DNA of 6,763 nt. It comes from an uncultured Megasphaera sp. (GTDB taxonomy: Bacteria > Bacillota > Negativicutes > Veillonellales > Megasphaeraceae). The translations under genes and the position numbers were made by a program. The stretch lies in NCBI GenBank assembly GCA_900548635.1, contig URLP01000099.1:1-6763 (forward strand), written 5' to 3'. Below, one piece after another: positions 1 through 6,763 of the stretch; position 1 is the stretch's first letter, and every line of letters begins with the position of its first letter. A model generated the notes under the pieces. The model ran no database searches and had not been told where the DNA came from. It saw nothing but the letters and a program-made list of their open reading frames with translations.

Positions 1-709
1 TCAGCCCCTGGCCGACAGTCAGGTTTTCATGGCTCTTAAGCCAGACCGTAAGCGGCTGCGGCAGCTTTCCTTTGAGGAGCAGGACCAGCGTCTCCTTATA
101 AGGAAATATAAAGTAAGGTTCGGCCAGGGTATTGAGGAAGGATTTGCTTTCCGCCAAAAACGACGCATCTCCGGCCGCACCTTCCAGGATGAGTGCCGTA
201 TACGGCCCATCTTCGCGCCAGCCCGTCAATGAGAGCTCGGTCAGGACCGATGAGCCCTGCACACCGAAAAGGAATTCTTTCCAAGCCGTAACGGCCCGGT
301 ATTCTTCGCTGTTCGAGAGAAAAAGGGACGACAAAAAAGACTGGGTAATATCAGCCAACCTGATTTCCCAGGGCATGATGAAGAGCGGGAACGCCGCTTC
401 ATCGCAGCGTGCTTTCAAGGCTTTTGTAATATCATCGGGAAAGAGGTATTTTCCCGTATTGACGACCAGCCCGGCTGCATCGGCTTTGAGCAGGGCGGCG
501 ACGAAGTCCTCCAGCCAGCCGGGTTCACCGCGGCTGGCCAAGCCCGTCGTGAAGATGAAGGCATGGGGCCGCAGGAACGAACCGTACGCCGCTTCTTCCA
601 TGACCTGTACCCAGGCAACATCATGGCTCAGTCCCTCTTTTCCTGCCAGAAGCTGCAGCGCATAGGGATTGTCTCCTTCTTTGTATAATTGTCGGATTGA
701 CAGGGACAT
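1..709 (-). CDS. PucR-family transcriptional regulator, N-terminal part (3' end cut by window edge)
   Basis: The reverse strand is open from ATG at 709 to the left edge, giving 236 codons with no stop. The protein starts MSLSIRQLYKEGD. Residues about 7-120 match the PucR N-terminal domain pattern (purine catabolism regulator-like, PF07905): a GLSHDVAWVQVME segment, then a FIFTTG strand, then FPLFIMPWEIRLADIT near residue 110. After about residue 160 comes a region (TALILEG... FPYKETLVLLLKG) that fits the degenerate GGDEF-like middle domain of PucR/CdaR regulators. The C-terminal helix-turn-helix expected for the family lies outside the window. The start is supported by AGGAGGGG at 715-722, five bases upstream. 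Family members are cytoplasmic DNA-binding regulators, often of catabolic genes next to them. The gene is divergent from the aminotransferase at 863, so regulating that gene, itself, or both is a reasonable inference. The effector cannot be read from the sequence. Confidence 0.85.
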   Translation of the reverse strand, partial: MSLSIRQLYKEGDNPYALQLLAGKEGLSHDVAWVQVMEEAAYGSFLRPHAFIFTTGLASRGEPGWLEDFVAALLKADAAGLVVNTGKYLFPDDITKALKARCDEAAFPLFIMPWEIRLADITQSFLSSLFLSNSEEYRAVTAWKEFLFGVQGSSVLTELSLTGWREDGPYTALILEGAAGDASFLAESKSFLNTLAEPYFIFPYKETLVLLLKGKLPQPLTVWLKSHENLTVGQGL

Positions 710-714
710 AGTCA

Positions 715-722
715 CCCCTCCT
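715..722 (-). promoter_or_regulatory. Ribosome binding site of the PucR-type gene
   Basis: AGGAGGGG on the minus strand, five bases before the ATG at 709. It is strong and fixes that start, and it sits just downstream of the inverted repeat at 726-748. Confidence 0.7.
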
Positions 723-725
723 CTT

Positions 726-748
726 CCCTTGTGCCAGAAGCACAAAGA
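726..748 (-). promoter_or_regulatory. Inverted repeat / potential leader hairpin upstream of the PucR-type gene
   Basis: The core is TTGTGC (729-734), a five-base spacer, then GCACAA (740-745). Read as RNA on the minus strand the stem extends to nine pairs (726-734 with 740-748), including two G-U wobbles, around a UUCUG loop. It lies only a few bases upstream of the AGGAGGGG ribosome binding site of the regulator gene. It could be a dimer-binding operator used for autoregulation, or an RNA hairpin that tunes translation. The symmetry is seen directly; the function is inferred. Confidence 0.45.
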
Positions 749-777
749 TATACTTTTAACTTTAGTCTCCTGGCTTC

Positions 778-806
778 TTGTGATTTATAAGAGTAAAACG
801 TATAAT
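778..806 (+). promoter_or_regulatory. Predicted sigma70/sigmaA promoter for the aminotransferase gene
   Basis: A perfect TATAAT lies at 801-806. TTGTGA, matching the -35 consensus at four of six positions including TTG, lies at 778-783, and the spacer is the ideal 17 bp. Transcription would begin near 812-814, giving a leader of about 50 nt before the ATG at 863. The surrounding DNA is AT-rich compared with the coding regions. A short symmetric sequence, TAAGT-TT-ACTTA at 819-830, falls just after the expected start point and could bind a repressor, but arms of five bases are weak evidence. Confidence 0.6.
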
Positions 807-847
807 AAGCATATCATTTAAGTTTACTTAGAAACAGCCTTTATAAC

Positions 848-854
848 GAGGGGG
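848..854 (+). promoter_or_regulatory. Ribosome binding site of the aminotransferase gene
   Basis: GAGGGGG on the plus strand, eight bases before ATG 863. It supports that start. Confidence 0.65.
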
Positions 855-862
855 AAAATAAA

Positions 863-2218
863 ATGTTAAAAGATGAATTGCCAAAAATCATTACTGATAC
901 AGTTCCCGGTCCGAAAGCCGCTGCCGTCTTAGCCCGCCGCCGTCAGGCCATCCCTGACGCCATCGGCACTATCTATCCGACCGTCATCAAGCGCGGTGAA
1001 GGCGCCATGTTCGAAGATGTCGACGGCAACTACTTCCTCGACTGGGTAGGCGGCGTCGGTGTCCTGAACATCGGCTACTCCCAGCCTGAAGTCGTCAAAG
1101 CCGTCCAGGAACAGGCAGGCAAATACTTCCACGCCATGGCCAACATCGTCACTCACGAAGGCTACGTGGCCCTGGCAGAAAAACTCAATGCCATTGCACC
1201 TGTCAAAGGAGATAAAAAGCGCTCCTTCTTCATCAACAGCGGTGCTGAAGCCGATGAAAATGCCGTCAAAGTCGCCAAAGCCTATACGAAGCGGCCGAAC
1301 ATCATCGTCTTTTCCGGCGCCTTCCACGGCCGTACCCTGATGACGATGGCCATGACAGCGAAGAAATCCTATGCCCGCGGCATGGGCCCCTTCCCTGACG
1401 GCGTCTACCGCGCAGAATTCCCGTATCTCTACCGCAAACCGGAAGGCATGAGCGACGACGAAGCCCTTGATTTCTACCTCAATTCTTTGAAAGAAGTCTT
1501 CATGTATGCTTCGCCGGCAGAATACGTCGCTGCCATCGTCGTCGAACCGCTCCAGGGCGAAGGCGGCTTCATCCCGGCACCGATTCCCTGGATCAAAGCG
1601 CTTCGCAAAGTCTGCGACGACAACGGCATCCTGCTCATCGCCGATGAAGTCCAGACAGGCTGGTGCCGTACAGGCCGCATGCTGGCTACGGAATACTGGA
1701 AAGAAGCCGGCTGCCCGCCGGATATCATCGCCACGGCGAAATCCATCGGCGGCGGCGTACCGCTCGGCGCCGTCGTAGCTCGTGAAGAAATCATGGAAGC
1801 CGTCCCGGCCGGCGTCATCGGCGGCACCTTCGGCGGCAATGCCCTGGCCTGCGCGTCGGCCCTGAAAGTCATTGAAATCATGGAACGGGACCATCTCGCG
1901 GACAAAGCCCTGGAAATCGGCAAAAAAGTCTGCGCCCGCTATGAACAGTGGAAGCAAAAATACGACGTCGTCGGTGATTACCGCGGCTTAGGCGCCATGA
2001 TCGGCCTGGAATTCGTCCACGATAAGAAGAGCAAGAAACCCTATCCGGAACTGGTCACAGCCGTCATCAAAGAAGCGGCCCAGCACGGCCTGATCATGGA
2101 AAACTGCGGTATTTACGACAATGTCATCCGCTTCCTCTGCCCCCTCGTCGTCACGGACGCCCAGCTCGATGCCGGCCTGGATATCCTGGAAGCAGCTATC
2201 GCCAAGTGCACGAAATAA
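863..2218 (+). CDS. gabT: Class III PLP-dependent aminotransferase, GabT-like (4-aminobutyrate/omega-amino acid aminotransferase)
   Basis: This 451-residue cytoplasmic enzyme moves the terminal amino group of an omega-amino acid, most likely GABA or a relative, to a 2-oxo acid, yielding a semialdehyde. It is the right length for the family and follows E. coli GabT closely as I recall that sequence. Visible landmarks are NSGAEADENAVK at 125-136 (phosphate binding), FHGRT at 154-158 with Arg157 where GabT uses Arg141 for the substrate carboxylate, EPLQGEGGF at 228-236 with gate residue Glu228, LIADEVQTG at 258-266 with Asp261 contacting the pyridine nitrogen, and AKSIGGG at 292-298 with Lys293 as Schiff-base lysine. 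GGTFGGNALA follows at 320-329, and Arg423 in VIRFLCPLV fits the second substrate arginine. No succinate-semialdehyde dehydrogenase gene is adjacent. Beta-alanine, putrescine or ornithine-type substrates cannot be excluded. Its own promoter and the divergent PucR-type gene suggest local control. Confidence 0.88.
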   Translation: MLKDELPKIITDTVPGPKAAAVLARRRQAIPDAIGTIYPTVIKRGEGAMFEDVDGNYFLDWVGGVGVLNIGYSQPEVVKAVQEQAGKYFHAMANIVTHEGYVALAEKLNAIAPVKGDKKRSFFINSGAEADENAVKVAKAYTKRPNIIVFSGAFHGRTLMTMAMTAKKSYARGMGPFPDGVYRAEFPYLYRKPEGMSDDEALDFYLNSLKEVFMYASPAEYVAAIVVEPLQGEGGFIPAPIPWIKALRKVCDDNGILLIADEVQTGWCRTGRMLATEYWKEAGCPPDIIATAKSIGGGVPLGAVVAREEIMEAVPAGVIGGTFGGNALACASALKVIEIMERDHLADKALEIGKKVCARYEQWKQKYDVVGDYRGLGAMIGLEFVHDKKSKKPYPELVTAVIKEAAQHGLIMENCGIYDNVIRFLCPLVVTDAQLDAGLDILEAAIAKCTK

Positions 2219-2221
2219 AAA

Positions 2222-3358
2222 TCAGTATTTTTCTCCCATGACATCGAGGGCGACCATGGCCATGGCCTTGGCACCCGTCAATGCCTGAATCTTGCCCAGG
2301 TCGCTGCCGGCGGCTTGGGCAAATTCTTTTGTATGGGCTGCGATATCATAGCCAATGCAGATTTCCGGCTGACTGACGCGCGTCACCTGGCTGACATTGC
2401 CCACGTCTGTCGAGCCTTCGGCATAGTCGTCGTCACGGACGCCGAATTCCTCGTAGAGCTGGTTGAAGGCATCGGCAAAATAGACATCCATTTTCGGATC
2501 ATTGATCATATTCTTATAAAGCGGTTCATAATGAACCATTTCTACTTTCGCCCCGTGTGCGTCTGCGACGTCACGGGCGATTTTTTTGATCTCCGGCAGC
2601 ATCTTCCCTTCCAGGTATTCTACGGTCAGGGCGCGGATCGTCGCCTTCATGACCGCTTTGTCCGGGATGATGTTCGGCGCCGTCCCCCCTTCGGTGATGA
2701 TGGTACCGATGATATGGCGCTCTGTCAGGGTCTTTTCATATTCTTTGAGGCGGCCGTAGAAATCGACGAGGGCATCAAGGGCGTTGACGCCGTGGTAAGT
2801 CGCATCGGCAACATGGGCAGCCTTGCCGAGGAAGGTGAACTGCAGGGGATGCGTCGCGTACGACGTACCGCCGATATAAGTCTTATCCGTGCCGGGATGA
2901 ACGATGACGGCCGCTTCGAGATGATCGAAAATGCCGTGTTCGCTCATATAGACCTTACTACCCACCGTTTCTTCGGCCGGGCAGCCGTAGACGTGGACCG
3001 TCGCCTTGTCACCGGCTGTCTTAGCAAAGGCCAGGGCTGCGCCGACACTCATGGCAGCGATCAGGTTGTGACCGCAGCCGTGGCCGATTTCCGGCAGGGC
3101 GTCGTATTCTGCCAAAAAGCCCATCTGAAAAGGCCCGTGACCGTACGAGGCATGGAATGCCGTCGGGAAGGCGTCGGCAACGGGATTATCGATGGCAAAG
3201 CCATGATTTTTCAAGACGTCTTTCAATTTCTTTGCCGCAAAGACTTCGTGCTGCCCCAGTTCCGGATGGTCGTGCAGGGCGTCAGCGATCTCATAAATCA
3301 AAGGTTTCAGTTCGTCGACGCGGCGGCAGGCCGCATCTTTCAGTTCTTTATATTCCAC
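2222..3358 (-). CDS. M20-family metallo-amidohydrolase/dipeptidase (ACY1L2/AbgB-like), GTG start
   Basis: A 378-residue zinc-type hydrolase of peptidase family M20, probably the M20D branch of aminoacylase-like enzymes, cleaving an amide bond in a dipeptide or N-acyl amino acid in the cytoplasm. Motifs in order are LHDHPELGQHE at 28-38, GFLAEYDALPEIGHGCGHN at 80-98 (Cys95 and His97 as metal ligands), GCPAEE at 125-130 (Glu129/Glu130 as catalytic base and ligand), VHPG with His154, and a C-terminal AAHTKEF with His342. An insert-type dimerisation domain lies at about 165-280. No key residue is missing. The start is GTG at 3358, preceded six bases upstream by AGGAGGAG (3365-3372). The frame stays open upstream to an ATG at 3580, but those 74 residues overlap the preceding gene and look non-native. 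It is the last gene of the peptide operon, 13 nt after the LD-carboxypeptidase. The EYDALPEIGHGCGHN pattern resembles the PM20D2/ACY1L2 group, whose animal member hydrolyses beta-alanyl and gamma-aminobutyryl dipeptides; this enzyme's own substrate is unknown. Confidence 0.87.
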   Translation of the reverse strand: MEYKELKDAACRRVDELKPLIYEIADALHDHPELGQHEVFAAKKLKDVLKNHGFAIDNPVADAFPTAFHASYGHGPFQMGFLAEYDALPEIGHGCGHNLIAAMSVGAALAFAKTAGDKATVHVYGCPAEETVGSKVYMSEHGIFDHLEAAVIVHPGTDKTYIGGTSYATHPLQFTFLGKAAHVADATYHGVNALDALVDFYGRLKEYEKTLTERHIIGTIITEGGTAPNIIPDKAVMKATIRALTVEYLEGKMLPEIKKIARDVADAHGAKVEMVHYEPLYKNMINDPKMDVYFADAFNQLYEEFGVRDDDYAEGSTDVGNVSQVTRVSQPEICIGYDIAAHTKEFAQAAGSDLGKIQALTGAKAMAMVALDVMGEKY

Positions 3359-3364
3359 AGGAAT

Positions 3365-3372
3365 CTCCTCCT
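3365..3372 (-). promoter_or_regulatory. Ribosome binding site that decides the GTG start of the M20 gene
   Basis: AGGAGGAG on the minus strand, six bases before GTG 3358. It overlaps the stop codon (3372-3374) of the LD-carboxypeptidase gene, which suggests translational coupling. An ATG at 3375-3373 just upstream is out of frame with the M20 gene. Confidence 0.7.
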
Positions 3373-4301
3373 CATAAAAATGCAAGGCTGGCGCTGTCTT
3401 TTCCGGCCGTAAGGGAAACCTCCTGCCCCAAGGGCAGCCAGGCATTATCCGCACCGTGGCCGAAAGGCAGGCCCATGACAGCGGGCTTACCCCATTTTTC
3501 GGCATACGAACGGAGAACCTCTTCGACAGTCCATTCGTAATCGCTGCCTTCTGTCGGCTCACAGCGGTAGAATTCGCCAAAAGCCAGACCGCTCACCTTA
3601 TCGATGAGTCCGGACTGGTCGAACTGGCAGAGCATGCGGTCCAGGGCATAGGCGTCTTCACCGACTTCTTCCAGGCAGAGGACGGCCCCCTGCGGCACAT
3701 CCAGGGCGTAAGGCGTACCCAGCATGACCGAGAGGAGCATCATATTGCCGCCCACCAGGGGCCCTGCTGCCGTACCGGGGATAAGCGTCCGGACGGAGCA
3801 GTCCGGCGGCAGGGGCAGCGGCCGCGCTTCATAGGGATGTGTCAGGCCGTAGGCAAATTGTTCTTTCGTGTAGTCCGAGGCATTGCGGCCCAGGGACATG
3901 ACCATCGTGCCGTGAATCGGGCAGAAGCCGCAGCGCTGCAAAATGGCCGTGTGCAGGGCCGTAATGTCGCTGAAGCCGACGAAGAGCTTGGGATGGGCGG
4001 CAATCAGCTCATAATCGAGGAGCGGCAGGAGACGCGTCGCCCCGTAGCCGCCGCGTAGGCAGACGATGGCTTTTACGCTGTCGTCGGCAAAGGCCCGGTT
4101 GATGTCATCCGCCCGCAGGGCGTCAGGGCCAGCCAGATAACCGTCGTGAGCTGCGACGGAGCGGCCAATTTTCAGGTCGTAGCCAAGAGAGCGTACAAAG
4201 GCCATCCCCTTTTCGGCATCGTCGCCGGCCAGGGCGGCTGACGGCGCGACGACGGCAATCGTATCGCCCGGCACAAGAGCCGGTGCATAGCGGTAAATCA
4301 T
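3372..4301 (-). CDS. ldcA: LD-carboxypeptidase, peptidase family S66 (LdcA/MccF-like)
   Basis: A 309-residue serine peptidase without a visible signal peptide, so cytoplasmic. LdcA-type members remove the terminal D-Ala from the murein tetrapeptide during peptidoglycan recycling; MccF-type members cleave microcin C-like conjugates. The length is typical. The N-terminal domain starts with LVPGDTIAVVAPS at 9-21 and contains CLRGGYGATRLLPLLD at 81-96. The nucleophile is Ser111 in VGFSDITAL. The C-terminal domain provides Glu211 in LCLEEVGE (209-215) and His282 in LPFGHGADN (278-286), completing the Ser-Glu-His triad. ATG 4301 is chosen because the LVPGDTIAVVAPS core begins at residue 9 and AAGGAAG-like RBS sequence lies seven bases upstream. 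The longer frame to 4466 adds 55 residues that overlap the lipoprotein gene. It is four nt from the lipoprotein stop, so it belongs to the same transcript. Next to a peptide importer the murein-recycling role is the more likely one. Confidence 0.9.
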   Translation of the reverse strand: MIYRYAPALVPGDTIAVVAPSAALAGDDAEKGMAFVRSLGYDLKIGRSVAAHDGYLAGPDALRADDINRAFADDSVKAIVCLRGGYGATRLLPLLDYELIAAHPKLFVGFSDITALHTAILQRCGFCPIHGTMVMSLGRNASDYTKEQFAYGLTHPYEARPLPLPPDCSVRTLIPGTAAGPLVGGNMMLLSVMLGTPYALDVPQGAVLCLEEVGEDAYALDRMLCQFDQSGLIDKVSGLAFGEFYRCEPTEGSDYEWTVEEVLRSYAEKWGKPAVMGLPFGHGADNAWLPLGQEVSLTAGKDSASLAFL

Positions 4302-4305
4302 AGTG

Positions 4306-5897
4306 CTACTTCCTTTCTGTTTCATCGAGGTAGGCTTTCTTGAAATCAACCAGTCCCAACGGCGACCAGTGATAACCCTTGATATACGGCTGAGCCACAT
4401 AAGGCTGGGTCGTGTAATACAAAGGAATAATGACGCAGTCGTCAAAGAGGATCTTTTCAGCCTCATGCATCAGGGCCATGCGCCGGACTTCATCGTTCGT
4501 CGCCTTGGCCTGGGCAATCAGGGAATTATATTCCGGATTGTGGTACTGGGCATCGTTGTCTTCATCGGTAAAGACGTCGAGGAAGGTCATGGGGTCGATG
4601 TAGTCAGCGATCCATGACGCCCGGGCCAGCTGGTAGTCGCCCTGGGCACGGGTAGCCATGAAGACTTTTGATTCCTGATTGGTCAGATTGACGGAAATGC
4701 CGAGATTTTTCTGCCACATTTCCTGCAGCGCTTCGGCAACCGCTTTGTGCATTTCATTCGTATTGAAGAGGAGCGTCACTTCCGGCAGGGGATGATTTTC
4801 GTCATAGCCTGCTTCCTTGAGGAGCTGCCGTGCCTTTTCAGGATCTTCCTGAATCAGATTGCCCCCTTCTGCGCGGAAGTCTTTGCCTGTCGCCTTGTCT
4901 TTCAGTCCCGGCGGGACCCAGGCATAGGCCGCTTCCTTTTCGCCGCGGACGATGTACTTCATCAGGCCTTCGCGCTGGACGGCCAGAGCAAAGGCTTTGC
5001 GCACGCGGACGTCGTCGAAGGGCTTCTGCTTGACGTTGAAGACGTAATAGTAGGCGCCGAGATAGGGCGCAATCTTATAAAGGCCCATCTCTTCCAGCCG
5101 TTCCTGATCGGCCGGCGGCGGTTCGACGGTCATGTTGGCCTGATTGCTTTCGACCAGGGTCAGGCGCGTAGCCTGGGAATCGCTGATGGGGAAATCGAGG
5201 TGGCTCAGGATGACGGAGTCCGCATCCCAATAGCGGTCGTTCTTGACGACTTTGATTTCACTGGAATGATTCCAGGAGATAATCTTATAAGGGCCGCTGC
5301 AGATCATGCCGTCCGCATCGGCTGCCCATGTGTCGGGCTTGGCTTCAACGAGTTTGCGCGGCACGGGATAATAGCAGTGGAAAGCCGTGAGGTTGAGGAA
5401 ATACGGCGTCGGTTCCTTGAGGCGGACGACAAGGGTCTGGTCATCGACGGCTTTGACGCCGACTTCGTCGGCCGACGCTTTCTTATTGAAATAATCTTCG
5501 GCCTTATCGATGCAGAAAAGCATATAGGCATTTTCCGAAGCCGTATCGGGATCGACGACGCGCTTCCAGGAATATTCGATATCACCGGCGGTAATCGGCG
5601 TGCCGTCACTCCATTCGATGTCCGGGCGCAGATGGAAGGTATAGGTCTTGCCGTCCGGCGAAATATCCCAACTTTCAGCCAGGGCCGGCTGGGGCACGTC
5701 GTTATCGTCAAGGCGGGTCAGACCTTCGAAGATCTGCAGTTCTACATTGCTTTCGACAAGGGCCGTCGTCATGGCCGGGTCGAGGCGCGACGGTTCCGCT
5801 TCCAGGACGTAGCTGACCGTGTCCGGATGCTGGATGCCGCAGCCGCTGAAGACGAGGGCTGCCGCCAGCATGATGAGGAGAAGGAATAATTTTTTCA

Positions 5898-5898
<1 letters not shown>
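4306..5898 (-). CDS. oppA: Peptide ABC transporter substrate-binding lipoprotein (OppA/DppA family)
   Basis: A 530-residue extracytoplasmic solute-binding protein of family 5 (SBP_bac_5), which captures short peptides and hands them to the membrane permease. The N-terminus is a lipoprotein signal: MKK, a hydrophobic run to about residue 17, then FSGC with Cys20 as the lipidation site. Phe at the -3 position is a little unusual for a lipobox. Family signatures are EPSRLDPAMTT at 35-45, IFEGLTRLD at 56-64, LAESWDISPDGKTYTFHLRP at 73-92 running into SDGTPITAGD at 97-106, and SGPYKIISW at 201-209. Length is normal. The start at ATG 5898 gives the signal peptide and has AGGAGGG eight bases upstream; the frame extends 28 codons further to 5982, but those residues are inside the ATPase gene and look random. 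The ATG overlaps the ATPase stop by one base (TGATG). Ligand specificity is not readable; the LD-carboxypeptidase downstream points to murein peptides or general oligopeptides, by inference. Confidence 0.92.
4309..4315 (-). promoter_or_regulatory. Ribosome binding site deciding the LD-carboxypeptidase start
   Basis: AAGGAAG on the minus strand, seven bases before ATG 4301. It lies in the last sense codons of the lipoprotein gene, just ahead of its TAG stop at 4306-4308, consistent with translational coupling. Confidence 0.6.

Positions 5899-6763
<865 letters not shown>

Noticed and set aside
132..665. Plus-strand open frame of 177 codons at the left end
   Set aside because: It is antisense to the PucR-type gene, whose N-terminal domain is recognisable over the whole stretch.
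784..806. Minus-strand promoter for the PucR-type gene (TATAAA at 789-784 or TATTAT at 806-801)
   Set aside because: Neither candidate -10 has an acceptable -35 hexamer at 16-18 bp, so I do not call a promoter for that gene.
819..830. TAAGT-TT-ACTTA symmetry as a separate operator feature
   Set aside because: The arms are only five bases in AT-rich DNA, which is likely to occur by chance. It is mentioned under the promoter only.
929..1957. Minus-strand open frame of 342 codons inside the aminotransferase gene
   Set aside because: The sequence is low-information, rich in Asp, Phe, Gly and Ala, as expected from reading a biased coding strand backwards. The sense strand encodes a complete GabT-like enzyme.
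2315..3412. Long plus-strand open frame of 365 codons antisense to the M20 gene
   Set aside because: It mirrors the M20 gene on the opposite strand, has no family-like motifs and no convincing ribosome binding site. The biased third positions of the real gene explain its length.
4747..5889. Long plus-strand open frame of 380 codons antisense to the lipoprotein gene
   Set aside because: Same reason: it is a composition shadow of the clearly coding minus strand and has no recognisable domain.

Overview
The window looks like chromosomal DNA of a GC-rich Firmicute. I favour a Negativicutes member (Megasphaera/Selenomonas/Dialister type) at moderate confidence. The reasons are strong AGGAGG-type ribosome binding sites, tightly packed genes, GC-rich third codon positions next to one AT-rich intergenic patch, and the general character of the proteins. 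No mobile element, tRNA, rRNA or CRISPR array is visible, and there is no sign of recent horizontal transfer.

Layout: (1) 1-709, minus strand, is the N-terminal part of a PucR-type transcriptional regulator that runs off the left edge. (2) 710-862 is an AT-rich divergent control region with a good sigma70-type promoter facing right and a hairpin-forming inverted repeat just upstream of the regulator's Shine-Dalgarno. (3) 863-2218, plus strand, is a GabT-like class III omega-amino-acid aminotransferase. (4) From 6763 back to 2222, all on the minus strand, lies a compact operon. In transcription order it holds an OppF/DppF-type ABC ATPase (5' end cut by the window edge), an OppA-type lipoprotein, an S66 LD-carboxypeptidase and an M20 amidohydrolase/dipeptidase. 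The junctions are a 1-nt overlap, a 4-nt gap and a 13-nt gap. The operon meets the aminotransferase tail to tail with 3 bp between the stop codons.

Reading the genes together: the operon looks like an import-and-process unit for short peptides. The lipoprotein captures peptide and the ATPase powers uptake. The LD-carboxypeptidase trims murein-type tetrapeptides, and the M20 enzyme hydrolyses an amide or dipeptide. The neighbouring aminotransferase, probably controlled by the divergent PucR regulator, would deaminate an omega-amino acid such as GABA or beta-alanine. Whether the two arms form one pathway is inference; they are convergent, not co-transcribed.

Three genes need start sites well inside their longest open frames: M20 starts at GTG 3358, LD-carboxypeptidase at ATG 4301 and the lipoprotein at ATG 5898. 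I see no clearly new system here. The most interesting points are the M20/aminotransferase pairing, the leader hairpin of the regulator, and the unterminated convergent junction.
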